Shown: positions 1 to 11,248 of the stretch, one piece after another
Position numbering within the stretch: position 1 is the stretch's first letter
How the letters are laid out: every line of letters starts with the position of its first letter
Assembly: GCF_029168945.1 (NCBI RefSeq)
Contig: NC_083603.1
Location: 17,546,001-17,610,000, forward strand
DNA length: 64,000 nt
Direction: 5' to 3'
Source: Cannabis sativa
Lineage: Eukaryota > Streptophyta > Magnoliopsida > Rosales > Cannabaceae
Position numbers and translations under genes: made by a program
The notes under the pieces: model-generated
What the model was told of the DNA's origin: nothing
The model's database searches: none
What the model saw: the letters and a program-made list of their open reading frames with translations, nothing else

Positions 1-164
1 GCCCAACTCTTCATGCACACTATGCCATCTAAAAGTGCATCTTGCACGATGTTACTCTTGAGTCAACTATCTCATATAGCACCCATGTCAACTTCTATAT
101 GCATGCAATGTCCGCTCAACCATCCAACTGATTCACATTTGCATCACGCTATGTACTAAGTATT
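1..164. other. C-rich flank, probably inside an older LTR element
   Basis: This stretch has no convincing reading frame. Its pyrimidine-rich, CA/CT-rich composition on the plus strand matches the sequence that resumes at 10317 after TR-GAG copy A. I infer that the two pieces were one continuous region split by that insertion, and that it belongs to the minus-strand LTR element whose primer-binding site is near 11240. Confidence 0.4.
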
Positions 165-2067
165 TGTTAGGTTTTATGCCCTAAATAAAACTCTTTACAA
201 TCTGATAAGTTATCAATATAAGAAATTTGAAGTGATTGATGTTTGCATGAATTTTACATGCTAATGATTTAATATGTTTATTACATTCATACACACAAAA
301 TCAGTTAAATCCAGATCATATGTTTATTCACAATTACAGTATCGTCAACACAGTGGAATGTGATTGTGATCATATGAATCAAAAGTTTTGGTCCCTGTTT
401 CATCAGTGTTATTGGATTTACACTAATGTGATAATCAGCGATGATGTGTACTTACACTTGGAGTAAGTGTTATGTTCTTTCCAGGACATTAGTAAAGTAT
501 ACTAGTTTCGAATGTATGGAGTATACATTGGACTGGACCGATATTGCAACTAAGTTAAGATATTACAAACTTACCGTTATACATATCTTTTCAAGTCAAT
601 ATCAGTAGTTGATCTTAAGATTGAAAAGAATCTAAATCCTGATATGCTTGGGCTCAACTCAGGAGTGTTATTCATGTTCTTTGATTTATTAGTTAAGCCT
701 ACTTTTGGGTCAGGGTGATACGTATATTTTGGGAACATGATAGTATGATTGAGTGGGAGTGCTGAACATAAATATGGAATCTATAGCTTCTACTGGTGTA
801 TAGAAGTTAAGTGATGATTCCCTTCGAGCTTAGCAAATAGAAGTAAATGGATGAGCTCTTGTTTAACTGACTAATTATTAGATCACTAAACACCATTTAC
901 AGGTAGCTAAGTGTTTTAAGGGGCAAAATACATTGAGGGGTGAGAACGGTAAAGAAATCCCATCTCGATGTAAATCATCTATATAGAGGATCTTTAAATC
1001 ACAATAAGATTATAACAATGGTTAAATGAGATAGTATATTGGTATCGTGGAACATACAATATGCTCTATATAAGTCTGAGAGTGCAATTCTAAGTTCTAA
1101 GAGTGGATTCAACGAAGAATTAATAAGTAGGAATTTACTTGGTAAATTTGGTTCACTTATTGGAAGCTCAGCATATAGATCCATGGTCCCCATTCTAGTT
1201 GAGAACATTCTGCTTGTAAGACTCATTAATTGATTCGTGATTGATCAATTATAATTCTAAAGTTAGACTATGTCTGATTTTATGAATTTTCACTAAGCAG
1301 GGGTGAAATTGTAAGGAAAAGAGTTTTCTAGGTTTATTTATTTATTAATAGACTTTATATGTCTAATTAATAATTAAATTAAATGACAATATTATTTAAT
1401 AATGTATTTTAATTATTAAATAATTAGTTTTGGCATTTAAAAGGTTAGAATTGGAAAATTGGCATTTTTGAGAAAATAGAGATAAAATTTGATAAAATTG
1501 CAAAATTAAGTGGGGCCCATTACAACACCTATGGCCGGCCACTTATAAGGCTTTTTCAAATTATTATTTTCATTATTTTAATGCCAAATAATTCTAAACT
1601 TAAGCCTAGTAAGTTTCCTATAAATAGAAAGTGATGGTTCAGTCAAAATACAAGTTTTCAATAAGCCTTTCTGACAGAAATTTCTCTCTTCAGAAAACTG
1701 AGCCTTCCTCACTCTCTACCTTGGCCGAAACCTCTCTCCCTCTTTTCCTTCATCTTTTTCGTGACCCTAGTGAAAGAGTAAGTGCCCACACACAGCAAGC
1801 AGTAACTCAATCATAGATTGGAAGACTGTGAAGGATCAAAGCTTGAAGAAGAAGGAGATTCGGGCTCAGATCTTGATTATACTCTGCTACAGAAAGGAAT
1901 CAAGGGTTAGAGATCTGAGTGGAAGGAGACATTTATTCCGCTGCATCAATGTAAGGTTTTCTTAACTTTATATGTGTTTATTTTATCGTTTTAGAAAGTT
2001 CATATTTAGGATGTTAATAAACATACTTGTGAGTAGATCTAAGATCCTGGTAAAATAATTCCCAACA
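165..2067 (+). repeat. 5' LTR of TR-GAG copy A
   Basis: This is a 1,903-bp terminal repeat, nearly identical to 8401-10311. It has TG...CA ends. The 3' LTR is 8 bp longer, partly because it carries an extra AATATGTTT near 8511. No host-like gene lies within it. A 75-codon frame on the opposite strand (999-1226) recurs in all four LTRs of the family only because the LTRs are alike. Confidence 0.93.
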
Positions 2068-2069
2068 AC

Positions 2070-2086
2070 TGGCCTCAGAGCCATGG
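2070..2086 (+). promoter_or_regulatory. Primer-binding site, initiator-tRNA-Met type
   Basis: TGGCCTCAGAGCCATGG starts two bases after the 5' LTR. The usual plant site complementary to initiator tRNA-Met begins TGGTATCAGAGC; here TA is replaced by CC. The same variant is in copy B (28539-28555), so it belongs to the family and is not a private mutation. Confidence 0.85.
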
Positions 2087-2562
2087 TAATTGATTTACTT
2101 GCATGTAATTTGGACTTTAAAACGATTGTTTGTATGTTCTTTGGATGGTATCATGTTGTATTGAGTGTTATTTGTATGTTCTGGAATTGTTTTTATTGGA
2201 TAGTATGGAAAAAATTAAGCAAGTTAGCCTTTTACAGAACTCAATTTGGATTTTATTTGAATTAGTTATGATTTTTTGAAGATTTGACAAAATCGGGGCT
2301 GTGCTGATAGTTTCCTGCGATCGCAGAACTGTCCGTACAATTTCGAATTTTTTCAATATTCTTCAATTTTTCATACTTTTTCATGGAATTAACTTCCTAA
2401 TTCAATTCTAATTATCATTTTGAATTAATTTAATTTTTTTTAATTTAATTCAAGATATTAGTGTAATTTGAATTTGAATAGAACTAGTATTTATCTTTTT
2501 GCTTAAAAATCTATCTTATTTTTAAATTTGATTATATTTTTTTTAAATTTAAGGTCAGATTT

Positions 2563-2770
2563 TTTTTTAGATATTTAAAATATCTTTTAAGATATTTATA
2601 ATATCTTTTAAGATATTTAAAAATATCTTATCTTTTAAGATATTTATAATATCTTTTAAAGATATTTATAATATCTTTTAAGATATTTAAAAAATATCAT
2701 ATCTTTTAAGATATTTTAAAAATATCTAATCTATTAAGATTTTTTAAATCTTTTTAGATATTTTGACCTT
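2563..2770. repeat. Degenerate AAGATATTT / AAATATCTT array
   Basis: The motif TTTTAAGATATTT recurs about eight times with variable AT spacers, and because it is near-palindromic it reads alike on both strands. The homologous part of copy B (about 27860-27970) has fewer units, so the array has changed length between copies. Confidence 0.75.
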
Positions 2771-5266
2771 ATTTAAATTTAAAATAAGATATTTATAATC
2801 ATGTAATTTTAAATAGATATAAGATATTTTGCTAATTTTTTAAATTTTGTTATTTTATTTATTTAAATTAAATTTAAAATCTGAAAAGATATTTTATTTA
2901 TCTTTTCTAATTTTTATTTAATTTTTATTTTTAAAATAACATTTAATTTTTAAAAGTAGTTAGCAAATTTTGAAATGATATTTAGGTTGGTTGAAACCTA
3001 ATTTTTCAAATAGTAGGTTTAATTTTAAATATTTATTTTTAAAAATAATTTCGAAATTTTAAATTTATTTTATTTTCGAAATTAATTAAATTTTTTTTCT
3101 TTTTCGAAATTAATTAAAATATATTTTTTTTAATTATTTATTTTTTCGAAATTATTTATTTAAAATTAAATAAATCCTACTTCCAACTATCCAGCTAACC
3201 TTGTTGCAGGAGTATGTGTTTTTAGCTTGTATGTAAGTTTTAAAAACCTATTATTACTTGATTGCAAATAGCCATGGTTACTTTTTGCCAGATCTAATGA
3301 TCTGATGGCTCCCTTGGTCAAGTAAATAATTTGTAACAGGTAAATTTTACAATCTTCTTTCATCTGTGTATGACCTAGCAACATGATAGGATCCATCCAA
3401 AGTGTGCCTGTGTGAGCCTATATGTTTATTTTATTATATATAGATGCATATAGGTTGTTGCTAAATAAAATGTCACACCATGATAGATTTTGTTTAGGTC
3501 CATCTAGTTTTTGGACCTATTCAATTAATAACAGTTATTCATTTTAAGGTTAAATTCCTCTCTTTTGGGCCTTGTGTGAGAGTTGGGTGCCATAGAAGTG
3601 GGTACGACATACTGAACCCAGCACCCCCTCACATGAACTACCCCAATTGTGAATGCCCATTTGCCTGATTTGAATAACTGTACTAGGTTAATTATATTAG
3701 TTTGACCTAATAAAATTGAATTAGCAACATAATTAACTTTTAAAATATATGAAAATTTATTTTTCATTTTAATATTTTAAAGTTAATTTAAGAAAAACAC
3801 TTTTAGTTTAGATATTATTTCTAGACAAACTATTTGTATTTTTCTTGTATTTAATTAAATATAGAATTTTAACTAACTAGATTCTTTCTGGAGCTTATTT
3901 AATTAAATATTCCTATTTAAGTTATAAATTAGTTGTATCAACTGATTTTTCTTAACTAACTTAAATTTGAATATTTGATTTAAATTTTAAATCAAGTTGA
4001 GGAATCTTAGGCATTAGTTATTAAAGATTCTTAAGATATTTTTTAAGTTAATATCTTTTCAAATATTAACTTGAAATGGAATATCTTAGATATTTTTTTT
4101 GTGTTAATATCTTTTCAAATATTAACTTTAAAAGATATCTTCAAATTAAGTGGTTACAACTTAATTTGTGATATTTAATTAAATCTAGATTTGAAATTAT
4201 TTAAGTTTTAGATTTTTTCTATACAACTTAAATTAGATATTTTTCAAATTTTGAAAAGATACTTAGTCAAATAAGATATTTTCTAGATAGTAATTTCTAG
4301 ACTACTTATTATTTCTAATATTTAAATAGGAAAATATTATACTTTTGTGAAATTAATTATTTAAATAATTAATTTTGGTACAATTTTATTAAGTATATTT
4401 TTCCTAGTTTTAAATAGAAATTAATAATTAAGGCTTCTCTACACTTAATTATTTATTTCTTGAATTTAATACAATTAATTAAGTTGAAAAATCTAAATAT
4501 CTAAGTTGATTTTCATCATGATACTTAAATATTTATTGATTTTTCATGACACTTAATTAAATAGAAAATTATTTTTTAGGTTGAAATTTAATTTTTCAAC
4601 TTAAATTTAAATAATTTTCAAAATATATATTTTTTCTTTATTTTATTAATCAATTTCGAAAATTGCATTATGCAATATTTTCGAATTTTTTTTGAAAAAT
4701 AGATTGAGTTGTAAATTAATTAATTATTTTAATTAATTCTTGGACCAACTCAAGTCAATGATTTTTTCATTTAATAGATTAATTTAAAATAAGTGAATTT
4801 AAAATATATATATATTATTAGAAATTGAATTAACTAGTCAAAAGAATATCTAGATATGTGATATTTTTGCTTGAAGTATTTCTTTTCTATTTTTATTATT
4901 TTTCGACAATTGTATAGTTTTTTTTTATATACTTAATTTTCGAACCCAATAAATATATTCTCAAAGGAAATTTTTTAAGTTGCTAATTATTTATTTAATT
5001 CAACTTAAATTAATTTCCTTAATATTTATATTTAAGATTATTACTAAGATGGAAATAATTAATTTTATTTCAATCACCATCTAGTATAATTTTATAAATA
5101 TTATATTAAATTCTTAATTTTGAATTTTAATTCTTAAATTTTGAATTTAATGAGATTTATTTATTAGAATAATAAAGAAAATACATTTTAAATAATGAGC
5201 TTTATTATTATTAAGATATTCGATCTCCATTGTGGGTTTTACACCGCGTTTGTTTTAGTGAGTAAT

Positions 5267-5368
5267 CCTCCCTAATGGAGGAACGTTCATTAGCAATTTC
5301 GCACCGTTTAATCTCGCATGATAAGTGGTTTGTAAGTGTTTTATATGGTATAGATCACCCTAATGGTG
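5267..5368 (+). other. Paired stem-loops sharing a CTAAT loop
   Basis: Two perfect short hairpins lie 74 bp apart in the gag leader. One is CCTCC-CTAAT-GGAGG at 5267-5281, the other CACC-CTAAT-GGTG at 5356-5368. The loops are identical and the stems differ but still pair. Both are exact in copy B (25353-25367 and 25266-25278). An RNA role such as packaging, dimer formation or translation control is inferred from position only. Confidence 0.5.
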
Positions 5369-5431
5369 GCGACCATATTTGACTTGCAAATTGCGAAACA
5401 ATGGTAGAAGCTCATAAGATAAAATAGCCTT

Positions 5432-5564
5432 GACTCTCGCCTAAACGGGACAACGCTGGATTCTAATCTTGATCGAATAAAAGTTTGCTAGAATGTTTAA
5501 CATTTTAGATGAGCTGACAACTCTATTCAATGGATGGTAGCTTTGACTCTCGCCTAAACGGGAC
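5432..5564 (+). repeat. Duplicated 20-mer upstream of gag
   Basis: The 20-base string GACTCTCGCCTAAACGGGAC occurs at 5432-5451 and again at 5545-5564, 113 bp apart. Both are exact in copy B, read in reverse complement (25070-25089 and 25183-25202). It is one of the few GC-balanced words in a very AT-rich leader. Confidence 0.75.
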
Positions 5565-5740
5565 ACTGATATCAGTTTGTTGAAAACCTTGGAAATTATT
5601 TAGGATTGAATTTTTAAGTATTTTCTCATATCATTCCTACTTGCTATGTGCTTATAATTTCTGAATTGATTTTGTGTGTTAAACTATCATTAATTTCTAT
5701 TTGTTGATTTCTATTATTTTGTAGTATCCTGTTTGTCAAA

Positions 5741-6601
5741 ATGAATCCCATGTTATCACTGTTGACTGAAAATAAGCTGAATGGATCTAACTTTAATAAA
5801 TGGAATGAGAACATTAATATTGCTCTCATAGGAGAAAGTGCCTTGTTTGTTTTAACTGAGCCGTCACCTGAAGTGCCTGGGGATAATGCATCCAAAGCTG
5901 TGAAAGAAAAGTATGAGCGTTGGCAGAAGGCAAATGACAAAGCTCTATACTTTATGCTTTCTAGCATGGTTGACACCCTCAAAACTCGGTTTTCTAAAAC
6001 TGAGAAGGCTGCTAAAGTTATGACGAAGTTAAATGAGCTATTCGGTAAGGCATCACTTCAGTCACGCTTTGACGCGACTAAGAAGTACATTAACACACGG
6101 ATGGAACCTCATCAAAATGTGCATGATCATGTCCTCCTCATGTCCAGTTATTTCCAAGAAGCCCAGGATCATGGTGCTGAAATGGACAGTGCTACTCAAG
6201 TTAGTCTTATCTTGAATAGCCTGACTCCAGCATTTCTACCATACACATCAAATTATGTCATGAATAAGAAGGAAATTGACTTTCATGAATTAGTCAATGA
6301 CCTTCAAACTTATGAAAATTTGATTGGAGGACCCAAGAAGAAAGGGAGTAAACCTCATAATCCTGGTAATGGTAATGGGACGATGAAACCTGAAGCAAAT
6401 GTTGCCTCTGCTTCAAAGCCCAAATCGAAGAAGAAGTGGAAGAACACCAAGAAGCAAACAAAAGCCAATAAAAAGGCTGCTCCTTCTGGTGATGCTACAC
6501 TTAAAGGAAAGTGTTTCCACTGCAATGAAAAAGGTCATTGGAAACCCCAGTGTCCTAAACTTCTTGCAAAGAAACAAGGTATTTCCATTAATAAACTTTA
6601 A
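5741..6601 (+). CDS. gag: Copia-type GAG polyprotein (UBN2-like), TR-GAG copy A
   Basis: This 286-residue protein is the capsid/nucleocapsid precursor that would package element RNA into cytoplasmic virus-like particles. The N-terminus (about residues 12-30, containing LNGSNFNKW) is typical of the DUF4219/UBN2 gag family. The middle (about 40-200) is the helical capsid-like region. A Lys-rich stretch (about 198-250) is followed by one CCHC zinc knuckle, C258-X2-C261-X4-H266-X4-C271. The frame is intact and closes with TAA shortly after the knuckle, whereas autonomous Copia elements usually continue into protease. The start is the first ATG of a frame beginning MNPML; a downstream start would remove the conserved N-terminus. 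By eye, copy B differs at about 15 residues but is equally open. Assembly function is inferred from the family. Confidence 0.92.
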   Translation: MNPMLSLLTENKLNGSNFNKWNENINIALIGESALFVLTEPSPEVPGDNASKAVKEKYERWQKANDKALYFMLSSMVDTLKTRFSKTEKAAKVMTKLNELFGKASLQSRFDATKKYINTRMEPHQNVHDHVLLMSSYFQEAQDHGAEMDSATQVSLILNSLTPAFLPYTSNYVMNKKEIDFHELVNDLQTYENLIGGPKKKGSKPHNPGNGNGTMKPEANVASASKPKSKKKWKNTKKQTKANKKAAPSGDATLKGKCFHCNEKGHWKPQCPKLLAKKQGISINKL

Positions 6602-8390
6602 GAGTTTTAGTGAATTATTATCCAATTGGATTTATGATTCTGGACTAAACTTTGTTTATTTGTTTTCTTCTTCTGATAGGCCAAGCTACTTGAACTCAAT
6701 TGAGTTGGGTCAAGCTGGGCCAAAGGGTGAAATCGTCCAGATGAAGATGAAGCTCTTCAATTTGAATTAATTGTTTTAGTTTAAAACAATTTGGATTTCA
6801 AATTTTAGTTAGGGATGTTTATCCCTATTTCTCTCATATTGTTGCAATTTTTTTTTAATATTAATAAAGTTTTTTTTCGAAATTCCCTATTGCAATTTAT
6901 GAGATTGAGCTTCATTTAATTTATCTTCATCAATTATTACCACATTATATTTGTATGTTTGTATGTGTAAGTGTTTTTATTATTGATGCAAATTCTATAA
7001 TATTTACAACTCTTCATAGAGTTATATTATATAAACATTAGAAATTATTTCTATGTTTATCAATAATTGTTAATTCTCATACAATTATTAAGAATTTGTT
7101 TAATAAAAAGATCTTATGATCTGATAGGGGTGGAGAAAAGTTAAGAAAACTATGCAGTTCAACGATCTTTTATATCTAATGAACTCTGGATAGTATTCAA
7201 CTCCACATAAACTCTATCACACTAAGAGAATCATGATCTTTACAACCTTTAGGGGTGGATCATAATCTCGATATACTTAGGGGTGGAGGTTGTCCACAAG
7301 TACCCTATATGTATATTCTTAGGGGTGGAGTCTATTCCACAATTCCCTATGAAACACATATCTTGTTTAAACATAGAAGTAATATAATGAGTCAGCTATT
7401 GTCAATATAGATTCTTGATCTTGATTGTATGTTCCATTTCGTTTTTACTGTTGTAAGTAAAAGTTTGATACCTTTGAAAGTTCTTTGTTAAAGTTTCACA
7501 CTACCTTAATTGAGTGGGAGAATTTTAAAGTTCAATACCCATCTTCATTAGGTTGATAATTGTGATAGGTACTTAAGAACACTACTGAAAAGCAAATCTA
7601 ACCATTCACATGGATAGGTATAGCTTATCAGAATTATGAGAATAAGATAAAGAACTCTAGTTCAGTCCATTCGAATGACTTGAACCAAGAATTCTTAATC
7701 CTCATAAAATTTGTTGGTATCTTAATTTTGATTACTTTATCTCTGGCATGTATTTTTCACTTCAAATACTAGTCTGCTATGTTGATGACTTAGTCGTTTC
7801 AGACTAATACAAAAGTCACAACTAGGTAACTCTCCAAACAATCAGAGGTTAAAAGTATTTAACCAGACATCTGCTATTGAGTGGGAGCTATCTGAGATGT
7901 AATCAAATAGGGAACATTAGAAGATATTCAAGAAGGATTTATGTAAGTGATCTATATGTCAGATATTAAGGACCTGTGTATCAGTTGTCTTTGTATCTCA
8001 CCATCTAATTTCGAAATTATATGAGATGGTGCTTACTTTGGGGGTGGAGGAATTATTGTATAATAATTCAAGCTCTACCAGAGAAGAACTATAACTTGGT
8101 CTATTCGAAAATACCAGAAAGTTATATCACTGAAGAAAAGTCTACACTGTATTATCTCAATTACATATTTTAAAATATGAGAGATATGTCTTCTGTTTAT
8201 TCAGATGTACTTTTAAAACAGTAAAGATTTCAGTATCCCTTGATGAGTAAAGCATATAGAAAAGGATGTTTCATAAGAGTATTTATGAACTAGTTTCCAG
8301 AAGTTTGGGTGGATTCAAATATACTACACTTGATCTGAAGATCAAGATATCAGATTGACCTATTTGCACAGTTTGTTTTATATTAGTGCA
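6602..8390 (+). other. Post-gag region with purine-rich motifs and no pol
   Basis: This 1.8-kb segment stands where a Copia element would carry about 3.5 kb of pol, and no integrase, reverse transcriptase or RNase H motif can be read in any frame. It repeats AGGGGTGGA-type words (near 7127, 7252, 7280, 7321 and, weaker, 8041) and GAGTGGGAG (near 7513 and 7877), which resemble the true polypurine tract at 8391. Copy B carries the same segment in reverse (about 22227-24030). Confidence 0.75.
6624..6644 (+). pseudogene. Vestige of the Copia protease active site
   Basis: A short frame, different from that of gag, reads NWIYDSG. Copia proteases open with a very similar string containing the catalytic Asp-Ser/Thr-Gly. 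Conservation ends right after it, so this looks like the edge of the ancestral pol deletion. Copy B reads NWIYDFG, which has lost the Ser. Confidence 0.5.
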
Positions 8391-8400
8391 AGTGGGAGTT
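8391..8400 (+). promoter_or_regulatory. Polypurine tract of TR-GAG copy A
   Basis: AGTGGGAGTT directly abuts the TG of the 3' LTR. This is the usual plus-strand priming position and sequence type for plant Copia elements. Copy B has the same tract in reverse complement at 22212-22221. Confidence 0.8.
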
Positions 8401-10311
8401 TGTTAGGTTTTATACCCTAAATAAAACTCTTTACAATCTGATTAGTTATCAATATAAGAAATTTGAAGTGATTGATGTTTGCATGAATTTTACATGCTAA
8501 TGGTTTAATATGTTTAATATGTTTATTACATTCATACACACAAAATTAGTTAAATCCAGATCATATGTTTATTCACAATTACAGTATCGTCAACACAGTG
8601 GAATGTGATTGTGATCATATGAATCAAAAGTTTTGGTCCCTGTTTCATCAGTGTTATTGGATTTATACTAATGTGATAATCAGCGATGATGTGTACTTAC
8701 ACTTGGAGTAAGTGTTATGTTCTTTCCAAGACATTAGTAAAGTATACTAGTTTCGAATGTATGGAGTATACATTGGACTGGACCGATATTGCAACTAAGT
8801 TAAGATATTACAAACTTACCGTTATACATATCTTTCCAAGTCAATATCAGTAGTTGATCTTAAGATTGAAAAGAATCTAAATCCTGATATGCTTGGGCTC
8901 AACTCAGGAGTGCTATTCATGTTCTTTGATTTATTAGTTAAGCCTACTTTTGGGTCAGGGTGATACGTATATTTTGGGAACATGATAGTATGATTGAGTG
9001 GGAGTGCTGAACATAAATATGGAATCTATAGCTTCTACTGGTGTATAGAAGTTAAGTGATGATTCCCTTCGAGCTTAGCAAATAGAAGTAAATGGATGAG
9101 CTCTTGTTTAACTGACTAATTATTAGATCACTAAACACCATTTACAGGTAGCTAAGTGTTTTAAGGGGCAAAATACATTGAGGGGTGAGAACGGTAAAGA
9201 AATCCCATCTCGATGTAAATCATCTATATAGAGGATCTTTAAATCACAATAAGATTATAACAATGGTTAAATGAGATAGTATATTGGTATCGTGGAACAT
9301 ACAATATGCTCTATATAAGTCTGAGAGTGCAATTCTAAGTTCTAAGAGTGGATTCAACGAAAAATTAATAAGTAGGAATTTACTTGGTAAATTTGGTTCA
9401 CTTATTGGAAGCTCAGCATATAGATCCATGGTCCCCATTCTAGTTGAGAACATTCTGCTTGTAAGACTCATTAATTGATTCGTGATTGATCAATTATAAT
9501 TCTAAAGTTAGACTATGTCTGATTTTATGAATTTTCACTAAGCAGGGTGAAATTGTAAGGAAAAGAGTTTTCTAGGTTTATTTATTTATTAATAGACTTT
9601 ATATGTCTAATTAATAATTAAATTAAATGACAATATTATTTAATAATGTATTTTAATTATTAAATAATTAGTTTTGGCATTTAAAAGGTTAGAATTGGAA
9701 AATTGGCATTTTTGAGAAAATAGAGATAAAATTTGATAAAATTGCAAAATTAAGTGGGGCCCATTACAACACCTATGGCCGGCCACTTATAAGGCTTTTT
9801 TAAATTATTATTTTCATTATTTTAATGCCAAATAATTCTAAACTTAAACCTAGTAAGTTGCCTATAAATAGAAAGTGATGGCTCAGTCAAAATACAAGTT
9901 TTCAATAAGCCTTTCTGACAGAAATTTCTCTCTTCAGAAAACTGAGCCTTCCTCACTCTCTACCTTGGCCGAAACCTCTCTCCCTCTTTTCCTTCATCTT
10001 TTTCGTGACCCTAGTGAAAGAGTAAGTGCCCACACACAGCAAGCAGTAACTCAATCATAGATTGGAAGACTGTGAAGGATCAAAGCTTGAAGAAGAAGGA
10101 GATTCGGGCTCAGATCTTGATTATACTCTACTACAGAAAGGAATCAAGGGTTAGAGATCTGAGTGGAAGGAGACATTTATTCCGCTGCATCAATGTAAGG
10201 TTTTCTTAACTTTATATGTGTTTATTTTATCGTTTTAGAAAGTTCATATTTAGGATGTTAATAAACATACTTGTGAGTAGATCTAAGATCCTGGTAAAAT
10301 AATTCCCAACA
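8401..10311 (+). repeat. 3' LTR of TR-GAG copy A
   Basis: This 1,911-bp repeat is nearly identical to the 5' LTR at 165-2067, with only scattered substitutions and small indels seen by eye. That suggests a fairly recent insertion. It ends CCCAACA and is followed by the flank GTACT. Confidence 0.93.
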
Positions 10312-10316
10312 GTACT

Positions 10317-11248
10317 TAGTTCCAATGATGCAACTCTCTGGCCATCATGCCAACTCTAGCACCCCTCTTGACTTTCGTAGGCTCACATGACTACTAATTT
10401 TCACTAGCACGGCCCTTTGGCCTCCACACAAACTCTAGCGCCATCTCAACACTTGCGCTCAGTCTTCTCAACCTTGTTGGCTTCTTTGATGCATTCATTC
10501 CACAACTTCACATCTCTATCGATGCCTCTGTGTGACTTACGGCCACTGGTGCTTTTACAAGCCAACACATTCCACTCAATTGCCTCGACGCTTCCATATG
10601 GATCAAATAAAACTCACATGCGAACACCTCCAAGTACAACCATCCTCTGACGATTGCGGCCTCTGCCCCTTTAGTCTCCATGTGCATCCCTCTTGACACA
10701 CACACGTAGCAACTGAAGCATTCCATGTCTATCCCAATCTGAACTATCTCGGTCATTAGCTCTCGACCACTGTCGTGACTAACAAAGATTTGACAGTTCC
10801 TGCACTACTTTAACACCCCTCCCAACAAGCTTCCTTTTCAACAAAAGTGCCTCCTGCGGCTTACGATGTCACTCAGGCAAACTTGGCCTAGTGTACCAAG
10901 CATACAATATGGACTACCCAATCAACCTTGTACTATGCCATCGAGGTTCAAACATTTTGTTGCACCTCTCTACAATGGCACGTGGTAGTTGTCTTTCTAG
11001 CATCTCCGAACTTAACTCGAAGCAACCATCATTGTCTCCTCTCTAGGATGTCCAGTATTCCAATGAAGAAAAGCAACCCAGTCTCAACTCCATCTGAGTC
11101 TACTGATCCCCCTTAAAAGACTAACTGGCTAAACAACATCTTGTTCCAACATTCGGACCATCTTGATCCGTCAACAAGCCTACATCCTCTCTAGGATAGG
11201 CCAACCAGGTTCACCTCCCAATGAGATGAACTTGGCTCTGATACCAAC
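10317..11248 (-). other. Untranslated interior of an older LTR element
   Basis: This is a C/T-rich plus-strand sequence without a recognisable protein in either orientation; the open frames in it are short and lack known motifs. It lies beyond a reverse-oriented primer-binding site (11233-11246), so it is best read as the leader of a minus-strand LTR retrotransposon. TR-GAG copy A interrupts it, and the rest appears at 1-164. Confidence 0.4.
11233..11246 (-). promoter_or_regulatory. Reverse primer-binding site (tRNA-Met type)
   Basis: The plus strand reads TGGCTCTGATACCA, the complement of TGGTATCAGAGCCA, the standard plant initiator-tRNA-Met site. It lies two bases before TGTCACGGG, a plausible LTR edge, so an LTR element reads leftward from here. 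Confidence 0.7.

Larger units (their letters stand above)
2068..5740 (+). other. Long AT-rich untranslated leader of TR-GAG copy A
   Basis: About 3.7 kb separates the LTR from gag, and no coding sequence is convincing in it. It contains an array built on AAGATATTT (about 2560-2770), long runs rich in AATTAA and TTTCGAAA, a more GC-balanced patch at 3180-3660, and a structured block at about 5220-5570 just before gag. The same order is found in copy B. Leaders this long are unusual for Copia elements, where gag normally starts within a few hundred bases of the primer-binding site. Confidence 0.75.
165..10311 (+). mobile_element. TR-GAG copy A: gag-only LTR retrotransposon
   Basis: This is a complete LTR element with two LTRs of about 1.9 kb (165-2067 and 8401-10311), both starting TGTTAGG and ending CCCAACA. 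A primer-binding site follows the 5' LTR and a polypurine tract precedes the 3' LTR. Flanks are GTATT (160-164) and GTACT (10312-10316), a 5-bp target duplication with one mismatch. The 6.3-kb interior encodes one intact protein, a Copia-type gag at 5741-6601, followed by a vestige of a protease active site. No integrase, reverse transcriptase or RNase H can be found on either strand. This matches the described class of terminal-repeat retrotransposons with a GAG domain (TR-GAG), which need enzymes in trans. A second copy lies at 20297-30471 in the opposite orientation. Confidence 0.9.

Noticed and set aside
999..1226. 75-codon antisense frame repeated in all four TR-GAG LTRs (also 9244-9471, 21141-21368 and 29402-29629)
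   Set aside because: The LTRs are nearly identical, so conservation of the frame carries no independent evidence; it has no known motif and no promoter context I can see.
5220..5570. CRISPR-like spaced repeats before gag
   Set aside because: There are only two copies of the 20-mer, no regular spacers, and the host is a plant; it is part of the retrotransposon leader.
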